64,000 bases of DNA from Flavobacterium endophyticum (GCF_003634455.1 NZ_RBLC01000004.1:248001-312000); one strand, 5' to 3'; positions 16,739-26,818 are shown, numbered from the stretch's first letter. Notes: generated by a model from the letters alone, not told the origin. Numbers and translations are program-made.

Positions 16739-18025
16739 TTGAAACGTATCGTATTTACCGCCTTTTTCGTTAGCCTTTGCTCTTCTGGCAAAGCACAAAA
16801 CGCTACAGCAAGAGACACTTTGTTGGTTTCAAGGGCCGAAGCCGAAGCTATTTTCTTGAAAAATAACCTAAGGCTCCTGTCTGAAAAACTCAACATCGAC
16901 CAAGCTGAAGCGCAAGTTATCCAAGCCAAATTATGGCCCAATCCGCGATTAGAAGTCGGCGAGATCAATCTATGGTCGAATGCCAAATCCGAACAGCTCC
17001 CTCCTATTTCGGGCAACTGGGGAAAGACTTCTGAAGTAACTGTTGGATTAGAACAGCTGATTTATACAGCACGCAAGAGAAAGAAATTGATGGCCATGGA
17101 GAAAGTCGGCGTGGAAATAGCTCAGGAATATTTTCAAGATTTTCTTCGGATTTTGAAGGTTGAGTTCCGAAACAATTTGACTCACCTGCAATATGTTGAG
17201 GAAAAACAGAGCGTATACAAAAAACAGCTCACCTCAATCCAAAAGCTATTAAATGCCTATTCCAATCAAGCTAAGCAAGGTAATATCAGCAAAGGTGAAT
17301 TTATCCGACTTAAAGCTTCTGAATTGGAATTCGTGAAACAACTGAGCGATCTTCAGAAAGAAAACAACCAACTGCAGAAAGAATTAAAAACACTGATGAA
17401 TCTTCCTCCGCAACGTTTTCTAAAAATCAGCATGGATCAATTCGTGCCCGACGTGAACAAGATGGAAAGCATCAATCTTGCCGCATTGACTGCCGATGCT
17501 TTGGAAAACCGTCCGGATGTAAAAGCATCCGTTTTAGAAGAAAAATACAACAACCGAAAATACAAATACGAACTGTCGCAACGCACTCCCGATGTGACTT
17601 TATTGGCCAGCTATGACCGCGGCGGGAATATCATGAATGATTTTGTAGGTGTCGGTTTTGCTTTAGACCTTCCCTTTTTTAGCAGAAATCAAGGCAATAT
17701 CAAGGCTTCGAAAATAGAAATCCAAAAAAGCCAGTATATGAAAGAAGAGAAAAACAACCAAGCCCAAAACGAGGTCATCCAAGCCTACGAAGATTTGGTT
17801 GTAGCCAAAAAGTTATACGAAAATATTGAAGCTTCGTATGAAAAAGACCTCGATATGCTTTTGGAAAGCCATCAAAAAAACTTTGCCTTGAGAAACACGA
17901 GCATGCTCGAATACCTCGATTTTGTCAACGCTTATCTTGAAAACAAGACCATCATTCTGGATTCTAAAAAAGAACTCAACGAATATTTTGAAGAATTGCA
18001 GTTTGTCATTGGCAAAGAACTTTAA
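16739..18025 (+). CDS. TolC-family outer membrane efflux protein (CusC/CzcC-like)
   Basis: This 428-aa protein has a signal peptide (MKRIVFTAFFVSLCSSGKAQ) and two outer-membrane-efflux repeats of long helices and short strands (for example NRPDVKASVLEEKYNNRKYK and VIQAYEDLVVAKKLYEN). It forms the outer-membrane channel of a tripartite pump. The start is TTG at 16739: an in-frame TAA lies five codons upstream, and a later start would remove the signal peptide. It is the first gene of a channel/adaptor/pump set and follows the two-component system by 95 nt. Confidence 0.92.
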   Translation: MKRIVFTAFFVSLCSSGKAQNATARDTLLVSRAEAEAIFLKNNLRLLSEKLNIDQAEAQVIQAKLWPNPRLEVGEINLWSNAKSEQLPPISGNWGKTSEVTVGLEQLIYTARKRKKLMAMEKVGVEIAQEYFQDFLRILKVEFRNNLTHLQYVEEKQSVYKKQLTSIQKLLNAYSNQAKQGNISKGEFIRLKASELEFVKQLSDLQKENNQLQKELKTLMNLPPQRFLKISMDQFVPDVNKMESINLAALTADALENRPDVKASVLEEKYNNRKYKYELSQRTPDVTLLASYDRGGNIMNDFVGVGFALDLPFFSRNQGNIKASKIEIQKSQYMKEEKNNQAQNEVIQAYEDLVVAKKLYENIEASYEKDLDMLLESHQKNFALRNTSMLEYLDFVNAYLENKTIILDSKKELNEYFEELQFVIGKEL

Positions 18026-18050
18026 TCCCTCTAATTAAGAAACACTTATT

Positions 18051-19130
18051 ATGAAATATATCTATTTATCATTGCCATTGCTCCTGCTTTTTAGCTGTAA
18101 AGAAAAAGAAGCTGTTCTAGAAAAAAGCGACAAATTCTGCCTAAACGAAGACCTAAAGAAAAAAGTCACCATTGAAGAAGTCAGAAAAGAACCTATTTCA
18201 GAAACCTTTTCATTGACTGGAAATGTAACCTATAATGCAGACAATGTGGTCCAATTTACCAGCCTAATCAACGGCGTAGTAACCAACACTTATTTCTCTT
18301 TAGGCGATTATGTCAAAAAAGGACAACTACTAGCTGAAATAAAAAGTACGGAGTTAAACGGATTGCAGTCTGAAAACAAGTCCGTCGAATCGCAATTAGC
18401 CGTGGCGCAAAGACAGCTTTCTTCTGTAAAATCGATGTTTGAAGACGGAATTGCTTCACAGAAAGATTTAGTTCAGGCAGAAAGCGAAGTCAAGGTCTTA
18501 AAATCGTCGTTAGAAAACATCAAGAGCAACCTTGCCTTATATAGTGCCAGTTCTGAAAAATCTGTATTCCAAATCAAGGCTCCGTCCAATGGTTTTATAG
18601 TTGCCAAGAACATGAGCTCTGGAATGCAGATTTCCTCAGGAAGCGAGCCGCTTTTTACGATTTCTGACTTAAATGAAGTATGGGTCATGGTCAATATTTA
18701 TGCGACTGATATGCAGAATATCAAAGAAAACATGGAGGTCAAGATCAAGACGCTGGCGTATCCTGACGCAGTTTTCTCAGGAAAAATTACGGCATTATCG
18801 CAAGTATTCGATGCCGAAGAACGGGTGCTGAAAGCAAAAATCGTAATGAAAAATACCGACTTGAAGCTAAAACCAGGAATGTCGGCAGATATTATCCTGA
18901 AAAAGCAAAATATCGCGACAGAATCAATGGTTGCTGTGCCTGTAAAGGCTGTAATTTTTGATGACAACCAAAATTTCATCATTGTCTATAAAGACGACTG
19001 CAATCTTGAAATCAGACAGGTCAATCCGGTAACCAAGAATAACGAGGTCGTTTATTTTGACAAGGGAATCCAAGAAAACGAAAAGATTATTTCTAAGAAT
19101 CAGCTTCTGATTTATGAAAGCTTAAAATAA
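18051..19130 (+). CDS. RND efflux periplasmic adaptor (CusB/CzcB-like lipoprotein)
   Basis: This 359-aa protein has a lipoprotein signal peptide (MKYIYLSLPLLLLFSC, with the Cys lipidated). A barrel-sandwich (lipoyl) half begins near VVTNTYFSLGDYVKKGQLLAEI, then comes a helical hairpin (ENKSVESQLAVAQRQLSS). The second lipoyl half includes FQIKAPSNGFIVAKNMSSG, and a beta-barrel domain ends in KLKPGMSADIIL. It links the inner-membrane pump to the TolC channel. Only 25 nt separate it from the channel gene and 24 nt from the pump gene, so one operon. Confidence 0.93.
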   Translation: MKYIYLSLPLLLLFSCKEKEAVLEKSDKFCLNEDLKKKVTIEEVRKEPISETFSLTGNVTYNADNVVQFTSLINGVVTNTYFSLGDYVKKGQLLAEIKSTELNGLQSENKSVESQLAVAQRQLSSVKSMFEDGIASQKDLVQAESEVKVLKSSLENIKSNLALYSASSEKSVFQIKAPSNGFIVAKNMSSGMQISSGSEPLFTISDLNEVWVMVNIYATDMQNIKENMEVKIKTLAYPDAVFSGKITALSQVFDAEERVLKAKIVMKNTDLKLKPGMSADIILKKQNIATESMVAVPVKAVIFDDNQNFIIVYKDDCNLEIRQVNPVTKNNEVVYFDKGIQENEKIISKNQLLIYESLK

Positions 19131-19154
19131 CAGCAATCCATCCAAATACAATTT

Positions 19155-22100
19155 ATGCAAAAGCTTGTACAAAATATAGTAGCCTTCTCGCTTAAAAATT
19201 CGCTCATCGTCTTCTTTGCCACCGCATTGCTGTTCGCGGGAGGAATCATAAGCTATATGCACACTCCTATCGAAGCGTTTCCTGACGTGACGAATACGAG
19301 AGCCCGAATTATTACGCAATGGCCTGGACGAAGCGCTGAAGAAGTAGAAAAATTCATCACGCTCCCGATTTCAAAACAGATGAACACGATTCCGAAGAAA
19401 GCAGAAGTGCGCTCGATTTCGCTCTTCGGTTTGTCTGTCGTAACCGTTCTTTTTGATGAAGACGTAGAAGATTTTTATGCCCAGCAATATGCTTCTAACC
19501 GAATGGCGAGCGTAAGTCTTCCCGAAGGTGCTGATGCCGAAATTGATCCGCCGTATGGCGCAACAGGCGAAATTTTCAGATACGTAGTAAAAGGCGACTT
19601 GCCAATAAAAGAACTGACCGCAATACAAGACTGGGTTATCGAACGCGAATTGGTTTCAGTTCCTGGCGTAGCAAACGTCGTAAGTTTTGGTGGCGAAGAA
19701 AAAATCTATGAAATAAAAATCAACCCGACAGAGTTGGTCAACTACAATCTATCGCCCTTAGACGTCTATGAAGCCGTTTCAAAAAGCAATATCAATGTGG
19801 GCGGCGATGTCATTCAGCGAGGTGACCAAGCGTATGTGGTTCGAGGTGTCGGTCTGCTCGATAATATTGAAGATATTGGAAACATATTGATCGAAGTAAA
19901 AGGCTCCACGCCGGTTCTTGTCAAACACGTTGCCGAAGTAAAAATTGGAGCCAAGCCCAGATTAGGGCAAGTTGGTCTAGACAATAGTGATGATTTGGTA
20001 GAGGGAATCGTTGTCATGCTTCGTGGCGAAAATCCAAGTGAAGTTATTGAAAATCTGCGTACTAGAATCGATGAATTAAACGAAAGAATTCTGCCAAAAG
20101 GTGTAACCATTGAACCTTTTATTGACCGCACCGAATTGGTCAACACGACCGTTCATACCGTTACTAAAAACCTGATCGAAGGCGTCTTATTGGTCTCGCT
20201 GATTGTTTTCATTTTCATGTACAATTGGCGTACAACGGTAATCGTTGCTTCTGTAATTCCGCTTTCGTTTTTGTTTGCGATTATCATGTTGCGTATCCAA
20301 GGACTTCCTGCCAACCTGATTTCTATGGGAGCACTTGACTTTGGTTTGTTGCTAGAAGGAACACTCGTCATCGTCGAACAGGTCTTTGTCTCGCTCGAAA
20401 AGAAAGCACATAAGGTCGGCATGAAACGTTTTAACAACATGTCAAAAATGGGACTTATCAAGAAAAGTGTAGGAAGCGTTGCTACTTATATTTTCTTTGC
20501 CTTGATTATCCTGATTGTTGCCCTTCTTCCTATTTTCTCTTTCCAAAAAGTAGAAGGAAAAATGTTCTCGCCATTAGCATTTACCTTGGGTTATGCTTTG
20601 GTCGGGTCCCTGATCTTGAGCTTGACATATGTTCCTGCCATGTGTAAAGTCTTATTGACAAAAAACATTGTCGAAAAAGAAAATAGGATCTCCAGATTCT
20701 TCCGAAACAATCTGTACAAAATGTTCTTATGGAGTGAAAGGCATCGAAAAGCTACCGTATATGGCTTTATCCTATTGCTTGCGGTCTGCTTTGGACGGTT
20801 TATGTTCTACGGATCAGAATTTATTCCAAAGCTGAATGAAGGCGCTATTTATATCCGAGCAACACTGCCGAATAGCATTAATCTGGACGAATCGGTCCGT
20901 CTTACGAAAGAAATGAAAACCAAGCTCCAAAAGTTTGACGAAGTAAAATTCATTCTTTCCCAAACCGGAAGGCCAAATGATGGAACCGATCCGACAGGCT
21001 TCTTCAATATCGAATTCCACATGGAATTAAAGCATCAGGACGAATGGAAACGAAAAATCTCAAAAGAACAGCTGATTACAGAAATCAAGGAAAAGCTAGA
21101 AGAATATCCCGGAATTAACTTCGGCTTTAGCCAACCGATTCAAGACAATGTAGAAGAATATGTTGCCGGCGTAAAAAGTCCGTTGGTTATCAAGATATTT
21201 GGCGATGACTTGTTCAAACTCGAAGAATATGCCAACAAAGTCGCTAAATCGATCGCTCCTGTAAAAGGTATCGAAGACGTAAATGTCTACAAAAACATCG
21301 GTTTACCAGAGCTTCGTATTCAACTGCACGATTCAAAAATGGCACGCTATGCCGTAACGACAGCCGATGCACAAGCTGTAATTGCCATGACTATTGGCGG
21401 ACAAGCCGCAACGACTTTTTATGAAAACGAACGAATGTTTGATGTCCGAATCCGTTTTGAAAAAGAATACAGAGATTCTAAAGAGAAAATCGAAAACATT
21501 CTGATTCCGACGATGGACGGCAAAAAAGTACCGCTTCGAGAAATTGCGACAGTCAGCTACCAAACCGGTCCGACTTTTATTTATAGGGAAGGGAACAGCC
21601 GTTATATCGCCATCGGCTTCAGTATTGAAGGACGCGATTTGGGAAGCACGATTGCCGAAGCGCAGAAAAAAGTAGCCGCAGAAGTAAAACTTCCGAAAGA
21701 AAACACGATGAAATGGGCAGGCGAATTCGAAAGCAAGGAACGTGCTTCTAAACAGCTGGCGATTATCGTTCCTGTGGTATTGCTGTTTATCTTGTTCTTA
21801 TTGTATTTCAACTTCGGAAACATGAAAGACACGTTGATTGCGACAAGCACTATTCCGTATGCTTTTGCCGGAGGTTTCCTCTCGCTTTGGATGACGGGAA
21901 CCATCTTTGGCATCTCGGCAGGTATCGGTTTTATTATCCTTTTCGGAGTAAATACGATTAATGGAATTATATTGATTGCGGTCATGAAAGAAAACTTACG
22001 GGCAAAAATGCCGTTGCGAAAAGCCATTTCAGAAGGAGTTTACAGCAGAATTCGTCCCATCGTGATGATTGCGCTGATGGGTTCTATGGGTCTATTGCCT

Positions 22101-22244
22101 GCAGCGCTTTCATCTGGGATGGGTTCTGAAATCCAGAAACCTTTGGCCATTATGATTGTCGGCGGACTGCTTTTCTGCATGATTTTCTCCCTGACCGTCT
22201 TGCCACAGGTATTTTATAATGCCTATAGAAAAAAACATGAGTAG
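19155..22244 (+). CDS. Heavy-metal RND efflux pump (CusA/CzcA family)
   Basis: This 1029-aa protein has the 12-helix RND layout with two large periplasmic loops, starting MQKLVQNIVAFSLKNSLIVF. Motifs ITQWPGRSAEEVEKFITLPI and AFPDVTNTRARI are typical of heavy-metal-efflux RND proteins. The proton-relay signature in helix 4 is DFGLLLEGTLVIVE, with acids at Asp395, Glu401 and Glu408. CzcA-like pumps normally have Asp at the second position, so Glu401 is an unusual conservative change. It exports metal ions in exchange for protons. The exact metal cannot be fixed from sequence; divalent type is somewhat favoured over Cu/Ag. Confidence 0.94.
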   Translation: MQKLVQNIVAFSLKNSLIVFFATALLFAGGIISYMHTPIEAFPDVTNTRARIITQWPGRSAEEVEKFITLPISKQMNTIPKKAEVRSISLFGLSVVTVLFDEDVEDFYAQQYASNRMASVSLPEGADAEIDPPYGATGEIFRYVVKGDLPIKELTAIQDWVIERELVSVPGVANVVSFGGEEKIYEIKINPTELVNYNLSPLDVYEAVSKSNINVGGDVIQRGDQAYVVRGVGLLDNIEDIGNILIEVKGSTPVLVKHVAEVKIGAKPRLGQVGLDNSDDLVEGIVVMLRGENPSEVIENLRTRIDELNERILPKGVTIEPFIDRTELVNTTVHTVTKNLIEGVLLVSLIVFIFMYNWRTTVIVASVIPLSFLFAIIMLRIQGLPANLISMGALDFGLLLEGTLVIVEQVFVSLEKKAHKVGMKRFNNMSKMGLIKKSVGSVATYIFFALIILIVALLPIFSFQKVEGKMFSPLAFTLGYALVGSLILSLTYVPAMCKVLLTKNIVEKENRISRFFRNNLYKMFLWSERHRKATVYGFILLLAVCFGRFMFYGSEFIPKLNEGAIYIRATLPNSINLDESVRLTKEMKTKLQKFDEVKFILSQTGRPNDGTDPTGFFNIEFHMELKHQDEWKRKISKEQLITEIKEKLEEYPGINFGFSQPIQDNVEEYVAGVKSPLVIKIFGDDLFKLEEYANKVAKSIAPVKGIEDVNVYKNIGLPELRIQLHDSKMARYAVTTADAQAVIAMTIGGQAATTFYENERMFDVRIRFEKEYRDSKEKIENILIPTMDGKKVPLREIATVSYQTGPTFIYREGNSRYIAIGFSIEGRDLGSTIAEAQKKVAAEVKLPKENTMKWAGEFESKERASKQLAIIVPVVLLFILFLLYFNFGNMKDTLIATSTIPYAFAGGFLSLWMTGTIFGISAGIGFIILFGVNTINGIILIAVMKENLRAKMPLRKAISEGVYSRIRPIVMIALMGSMGLLPAALSSGMGSEIQKPLAIMIVGGLLFCMIFSLTVLPQVFYNAYRKKHE

Positions 22245-22282
22245 TTGCATGTTGGTTTGTTTTATATTGGTTAATAGTGATC

Positions 22283-22309
22283 AAAGCTCCATAGATATGG
22301 GGCTTTTTT
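22283..22309 (+). terminator. Intrinsic terminator of the efflux operon
   Basis: AAAGCTCCAT, loop of four, ATGGGGCTTT, then a T run. One G-T pair occurs in the stem. Confidence 0.8.
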
Positions 22310-22358
22310 CTTTTAATTATTGCAAAAAAGCAAACGAAATCTATTAAATAATAAAAAC

Positions 22359-22366
22359 TATCTTTG
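22359..22366 (+). promoter_or_regulatory. -7 promoter element (TATCTTTG) of the DEAD-box gene
   Basis: A perfect TAnnTTTG match, about 42 nt before the ATG at 22408. Confidence 0.55.
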
Positions 22367-22407
22367 CACCGTATTTGCAATTACTGCAAAGACTTAAATT
22401 ACCTTTT

Positions 22408-23658
22408 ATGTTATTTGAAGATTTATCACTTTCCAAAAGTATACAGAGAGCCGTTTTTGAAATCGGCTATTTGGAAGCAACACCGATACAAGAAAAATCA
22501 ATTCCGATTATTTTAGCAGGAAACGATCTTGTAGGCTGTGCTCAGACTGGTACTGGAAAAACAGGCGCATTCGCAATTCCTATTATTCATCATATTCACC
22601 GCATTGTTGGCTCGTCAAAAAAAGCAAAACAAATCAGGACTTTGGTTGTCACTCCTACGCGCGAGCTTGCCGTACAAATCGGCCAAAGCTTTGAAGCGTA
22701 TGCAAAATATACCAACCTCGTACAGCTGACCATCTTTGGAGGCGTTTCGCAAGTACCTCAAGTAGATATCTTGAAAAAAGGCGTCGATATTTTGATTGCC
22801 ACGCCAGGACGATTATTAGACCTGCACAAGCAAGGCTTTATTGATCTTGACCATCTGCATACGCTAGTGTTAGACGAAGCCGACCAGATGCTGGACATGG
22901 GTTTTATCAATGATGTCAAAAAGATTGTAAAACTTACGCCAAAAAACAGACAGACGCTTTTGTTTTCTGCTACTATGCCTATGGCGATCAGAGAACTGGC
23001 CGAAACATTCCTGAACAAGCCCGAATATGTTTCTGTTTCTCCTGTATCATCAACTGCAGAAACTGTAGAGCAGCGTGTTTATTTTGTAAACAAGGAAGAC
23101 AAACGACAGCTTTTGTATCATCTGATCAAGAACGAAAATATTTATGATGTTTTGGTTTTTTCAAGAACCAAACACGGAGCAGACAATGTTGTCAAAGCTT
23201 TAAGAAAGCAAGGGATCGCTGCTGAAGCCATCCACGGTGACAAATCACAGAATGCCAGACAGCGTGTATTGGACAGCTTTAAAAGCAAAGAAGTTGGTGT
23301 TTTAGTAGCAACGGATATTGCCGCAAGGGGAATCGACATCGACAAACTGCCGTATATCATAAACTTTGACCTTCCTAATATTCCTGAAACTTACGTGCAT
23401 CGAATTGGAAGAACAGGCCGTGCCGGAAATGGAGGTATTGCCATCTCTTTCTGCTCTAAAGATGAAGAAGGCTACTGGAAAGACATTCAGCGCCTAATTA
23501 AAGTCAACGTAAAGACTATCAATGACCATCCTTACCCTTGGAAAGATACCGTTCCTGATCCAAATGCAAAACCGGACTTGAGAAATAAAAACAAGGCTAA
23601 AGAAAATAATTCGAGAAAATCGGATGCTTCAAAAAAGAATAAAAAACGCTGGTACTAA
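22408..23658 (+). CDS. DEAD-box RNA helicase (RhlE-like)
   Basis: This 416-aa protein has the Q motif (ATPIQ), motif I (AQTGTGKTGA), motif Ia (PTRELAVQIG), motif II (VLDEADQMLDMGF), motif III (SAT) and motif VI (HRIGRTGRAG). A short basic Asn/Lys/Ser-rich tail ends in KKNKKRWY, typical of RhlE-type helicases that act in ribosome assembly or RNA turnover. ATG 22408 is chosen, since MLFEDLSLSKSIQRA is the usual N-terminus and the TTG 33 nt upstream lies in the leader after the -7 box. Confidence 0.94.
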   Translation: MLFEDLSLSKSIQRAVFEIGYLEATPIQEKSIPIILAGNDLVGCAQTGTGKTGAFAIPIIHHIHRIVGSSKKAKQIRTLVVTPTRELAVQIGQSFEAYAKYTNLVQLTIFGGVSQVPQVDILKKGVDILIATPGRLLDLHKQGFIDLDHLHTLVLDEADQMLDMGFINDVKKIVKLTPKNRQTLLFSATMPMAIRELAETFLNKPEYVSVSPVSSTAETVEQRVYFVNKEDKRQLLYHLIKNENIYDVLVFSRTKHGADNVVKALRKQGIAAEAIHGDKSQNARQRVLDSFKSKEVGVLVATDIAARGIDIDKLPYIINFDLPNIPETYVHRIGRTGRAGNGGIAISFCSKDEEGYWKDIQRLIKVNVKTINDHPYPWKDTVPDPNAKPDLRNKNKAKENNSRKSDASKKNKKRWY

Positions 23659-23670
23659 CCAACGTTTTTT
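23641..23670 (+). terminator. Intrinsic terminator overlapping the end of the helicase gene
   Basis: AAAAAACGCTGG, loop of six, CCAACGTTTTTT with one mismatch. The left arm encodes the last residues before the stop codon. Confidence 0.75.
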
Positions 23671-23708
23671 GTTTTAAATTTGTATACCTAAAAATCCCCC
23701 CCTGACGT

Positions 23709-24539
23709 ATGAAATCTTTTTACTTCCTATTCTTACTGGCCGCACAGGCATTATTTTCACAAGATCTTAAAGTGATGAGCTACAATATTCGGCTGGATAC
23801 CCAGAGTGACGGCGAGAACCAATGGTCGAAGCGAAAAGAATTCATGACCGATCAGATAAAGTTCTACATGCCTGATTTTATGGGAGTACAGGAAGCATTA
23901 CCTCAGCAGATGAGTTATATCGACAGTACGCTCACTGGATATGGCTTTATTGGAAAAGGGCGCGACGACGGAAAATCGAAAGGAGAACACAGCGCTATTT
24001 TTTATAATTCGGACAAGTTTAAGCTGTTGGAAGAAAATACATTTTGGCTGTCTGAAACACCAGAAAAGCCGTCAAAAGGATGGGATGCGGCTTACAACAG
24101 AGTATGTACGTATGGCTTGTTCCAAAACAAAAAGACCAAAAAGAAACTTTGGGTTTTCAATACGCATTTTGACCATGTCGGGGATATTGCCAGAGCCGAA
24201 AGCTCAAAACTGATTTTAGAAAAAATCCGAAAAATAAACAAGGACAACCTTCCTGTGGTCTTGACAGGAGACTTTAATTTAGAAGCAGAAACGCTTCCGC
24301 TACAGCTTATCAAGAAAGAGCTGGACGATGCCCAAAAAGTATGCAGGGGAATTGTTTTCGGACCTGAAGGTACTTTTAATGCTTTTGAATTTAATAAGCC
24401 TGTAACGACACGAATCGATTATATTTTTATCAATAGAAATACGATGGAAGTTGTCAAATTCGCCACCTTAAGCGATTCTAAAGACTGCCGTTATCCATCG
24501 GACCACTTGCCTATTTACGCAGAGATAAATTTCAAATAA
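23709..24539 (+). CDS. Secreted endonuclease/exonuclease/phosphatase family protein
   Basis: This 276-aa protein has a signal peptide (MKSFYFLFLLAAQALFSQ). The fold shared by DNase I, exonuclease III and sphingomyelinase follows: SYNIRLDTQSDGENQW at the start, GVQEALPQQ (metal-binding Glu), NTHFDHVG, LTGDFNLE and SDHLPIYAEI (catalytic Asp-His). The flavobacterial group usually acts on phosphodiesters or inositol phosphates outside the cytoplasm. The substrate is unknown. It converges on the hybrid kinase gene with only one base between the two stops and no visible terminator. Confidence 0.9.
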   Translation: MKSFYFLFLLAAQALFSQDLKVMSYNIRLDTQSDGENQWSKRKEFMTDQIKFYMPDFMGVQEALPQQMSYIDSTLTGYGFIGKGRDDGKSKGEHSAIFYNSDKFKLLEENTFWLSETPEKPSKGWDAAYNRVCTYGLFQNKKTKKKLWVFNTHFDHVGDIARAESSKLILEKIRKINKDNLPVVLTGDFNLEAETLPLQLIKKELDDAQKVCRGIVFGPEGTFNAFEFNKPVTTRIDYIFINRNTMEVVKFATLSDSKDCRYPSDHLPIYAEINFK

Positions 24540-24540
24540 G

Positions 24541-26748
24541 CTAGTGCTGCGTTGAGTATTTTGCGATCTGGCTATTGATAATCTGGAATAAACGCAAAGG
24601 TTCAAAAGGCTTGATTAGGATGTCGTTCATTCCTGACAGCTTTGCTTCGTCGGTAATTTCATCTTTATCAAAAGCCGTAAGGGCGATTATAGGTATGTCT
24701 ATTCCTTTGTCGCGAATCATTCGGGTTGTTTCAAATCCGTTGATGACAGGCATGTTGATGTCCATCAAGATAACGTCAAATGTTTCTTTTTCGAGAATGT
24801 TCAGGGCCGCATAACCATCATCGACAACAAAGCATTTGTAGTTGTTCTTTTCGATAATTTTCTTAGTCACCATCTGATTGATTTTGTTGTCTTCTACAAC
24901 AAGAATCTTATACGAAGAAACATTTGTCGTATCGACATCAATGTTTTCGATATACGTTTTTGTAGCGTTCGCATCATATTCGAAAGGAATCGTAAACGTG
25001 ACAGTGGTTCCTTCGCCTTCCTTGCTCTCTAGACGAATACTGCTTCCAAGAAGCTCTAAAAGACGTTTTACGATAGAAAGTCCAAGGCCGGTTCCTTGGT
25101 AATCTCCTTCTTTTCTGTCAATCTGTACAAATTTCTCAAATATCTTGTTCTGATTTTCGACTGCAATACCGCATCCATTGTCGACAATCTCAAATTTTAT
25201 GTAATAGGTATTTCCTTCTTTTTTCTCCAACGCGGCGGCTAATTTTATGACTCCGTTTTGCGTAAATTTCAAGGCGTTGCTTGTAAGATTTACCAAAATC
25301 TGAGACAAACGCAGCTTATCGCCTATCAAATATTCGGGTATTTCGATATCTACGTCAATCATCACCTTGTTCCTGTTTTTGATGGCGATAAACTGAAGGG
25401 CTTCTTTCACTTTTTCGATCTCATCCAAGACATTCAGCGGAAGTTCTTCCAGCACTATCTTCTTATCTTCTATTTTGTGGATTTGCAACAGGTCATTCAC
25501 GAGCGATAAAAGGTAACGCGCCGAAAACTTTAAAGAGTTGATGTGCGGACTGTTTTCTAGTTCCTTATGTTCATCAAGAATTAAGTTGGTGATTCCGATA
25601 ACGCCATATAAAGGCGTCCGTAGCTCGTGGGTTACGGTAGAAATAAACTGGCTTTTCAGTATAGACGATTCTTCGGCCTTGTCTTTTGCTATCTTTAGCT
25701 CTTCATTGCTTTCCAGCAGCTTCTGATTGACTTTTTTTCTGTAGATGCTGTTCTTGTAAAAAGTATACAGCAGCAAGAGCAGGATGATTAGTATGGCAAG
25801 AAATAAGATGACGATAATCTTTGAATTCCTTAGATTCTTTTGCTGGGCATATTTCTCAAGCTCAATCTTATCAATTTTTCTTCTAGACTCATCAAGCTCG
25901 ATCTGGATTCCTGCTATCTGAGCGCTTTTTAATTTTTCGTGATTGTGAAGGTCGTCTTTCAGCTCTTCATAATGTACTTTATTGATATAGGCATTTTTAT
26001 AATCCTTGATTTGATAGAGATGCTTTGAATATTCTGCATAAGCGTCTGCCAAGGCATTTTGCTGCTTGTATCGGATTCCATAATCAATGGCAAGCTTAAA
26101 ATACGAATCGGCCAGCCGGGCATTGCCGTTACTGCTGTAATACATCCCGAATAGGTTGTTTACGATTACTTTGGATTCGATATCTCCATACTTGTCAAGA
26201 TGTTTTTCGACATTCTTTAGATAAGGAAGACCCTGCACAAAATCTTTCTTGTTGAAATACGCCCAAGCCAGGTTCATTTCTGTAAAGATTATTTCTGTAG
26301 TGTCTTTTACTTTTTGGGCATACTGGAGCGATTTTTTATAATGGTAGATTCCCTTGTCGTAGTCTTTTATCGCAAAATTGTAGAGATTGCCAATGTTGTT
26401 GTGGATCCAGTCCTTGATCGTATCGTTTTGGGTCTTTTGAGAATAAATAAGGGCTTTATTATAATAGGCCAAAGCCATATTGGTATTCATGAGTTCTTCA
26501 TGGCAGCCCGCAATAGTATTGTAGGACATCGCAACATAATCGTATTGCTTGTTCTTATATGCCAAATTCAAAGCCTGTTTGGAAACCTGCAGCGATTCCA
26601 TATATTTCAGGTCTGTCAGCAAGCCATCGGCTTTACAGATGAGATCATAAATTCGGGTTCTAGTATCTTTTATATTTTCTTGCGAAAAAGCCAGGCTGCA
26701 ATAAAGGAGTAGGACCAGAACAAATGAAATTATTCTATTTCGGGGCAT
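24541..26748 (-). CDS. Hybrid sensor histidine kinase with periplasmic TPR domain
   Basis: This 735-aa protein has a signal peptide (ISFVLVLLLYCSLAFSQ) and tetratricopeptide repeats over about residues 30-270 (for example AYYNKALIYSQK, HYKKSLQYAQKVKD). A membrane helix (IIVILFLAILIILLLLLYTF, about 310-330) and coiled coil follow. The kinase core has phosphoacceptor His374 (TVTHELRTPLYGVIG) and an ATPase domain (GTGLGLSIVKRLLELLG). A C-terminal receiver domain has phosphoacceptor Asp663 (LMDINMPVINGFE). No histidine-phosphotransfer or output domain is present, so an external partner is needed. Confidence 0.94.
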   Translation of the reverse strand: MPRNRIISFVLVLLLYCSLAFSQENIKDTRTRIYDLICKADGLLTDLKYMESLQVSKQALNLAYKNKQYDYVAMSYNTIAGCHEELMNTNMALAYYNKALIYSQKTQNDTIKDWIHNNIGNLYNFAIKDYDKGIYHYKKSLQYAQKVKDTTEIIFTEMNLAWAYFNKKDFVQGLPYLKNVEKHLDKYGDIESKVIVNNLFGMYYSSNGNARLADSYFKLAIDYGIRYKQQNALADAYAEYSKHLYQIKDYKNAYINKVHYEELKDDLHNHEKLKSAQIAGIQIELDESRRKIDKIELEKYAQQKNLRNSKIIVILFLAILIILLLLLYTFYKNSIYRKKVNQKLLESNEELKIAKDKAEESSILKSQFISTVTHELRTPLYGVIGITNLILDEHKELENSPHINSLKFSARYLLSLVNDLLQIHKIEDKKIVLEELPLNVLDEIEKVKEALQFIAIKNRNKVMIDVDIEIPEYLIGDKLRLSQILVNLTSNALKFTQNGVIKLAAALEKKEGNTYYIKFEIVDNGCGIAVENQNKIFEKFVQIDRKEGDYQGTGLGLSIVKRLLELLGSSIRLESKEGEGTTVTFTIPFEYDANATKTYIENIDVDTTNVSSYKILVVEDNKINQMVTKKIIEKNNYKCFVVDDGYAALNILEKETFDVILMDINMPVINGFETTRMIRDKGIDIPIIALTAFDKDEITDEAKLSGMNDILIKPFEPLRLFQIINSQIAKYSTQH

Positions 26749-26783
26749 AGATAATTTTTACTCCAAATATACTATAAATAAAA

Positions 26784-26809
26784 AAAATCTCGGTCTATAC
26801 CGAGATTTT
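26784..26809 (-). terminator. Intrinsic terminator of ettA
   Basis: AAAATCTCGGT, loop of four, ACCGAGATTTT. The minus strand continues with a T-rich run. It lies 10 nt after the ettA stop. Confidence 0.87.
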
Positions 26810-26818
26810 GTTATTTTA

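Noticed and set aside
24539..24541. Terminator between the exonuclease-family gene and the hybrid kinase gene
   Set aside because: Stops are one base apart, and no stem with a T tract was seen near them; termination there is unexplained but not demonstrable from sequence.
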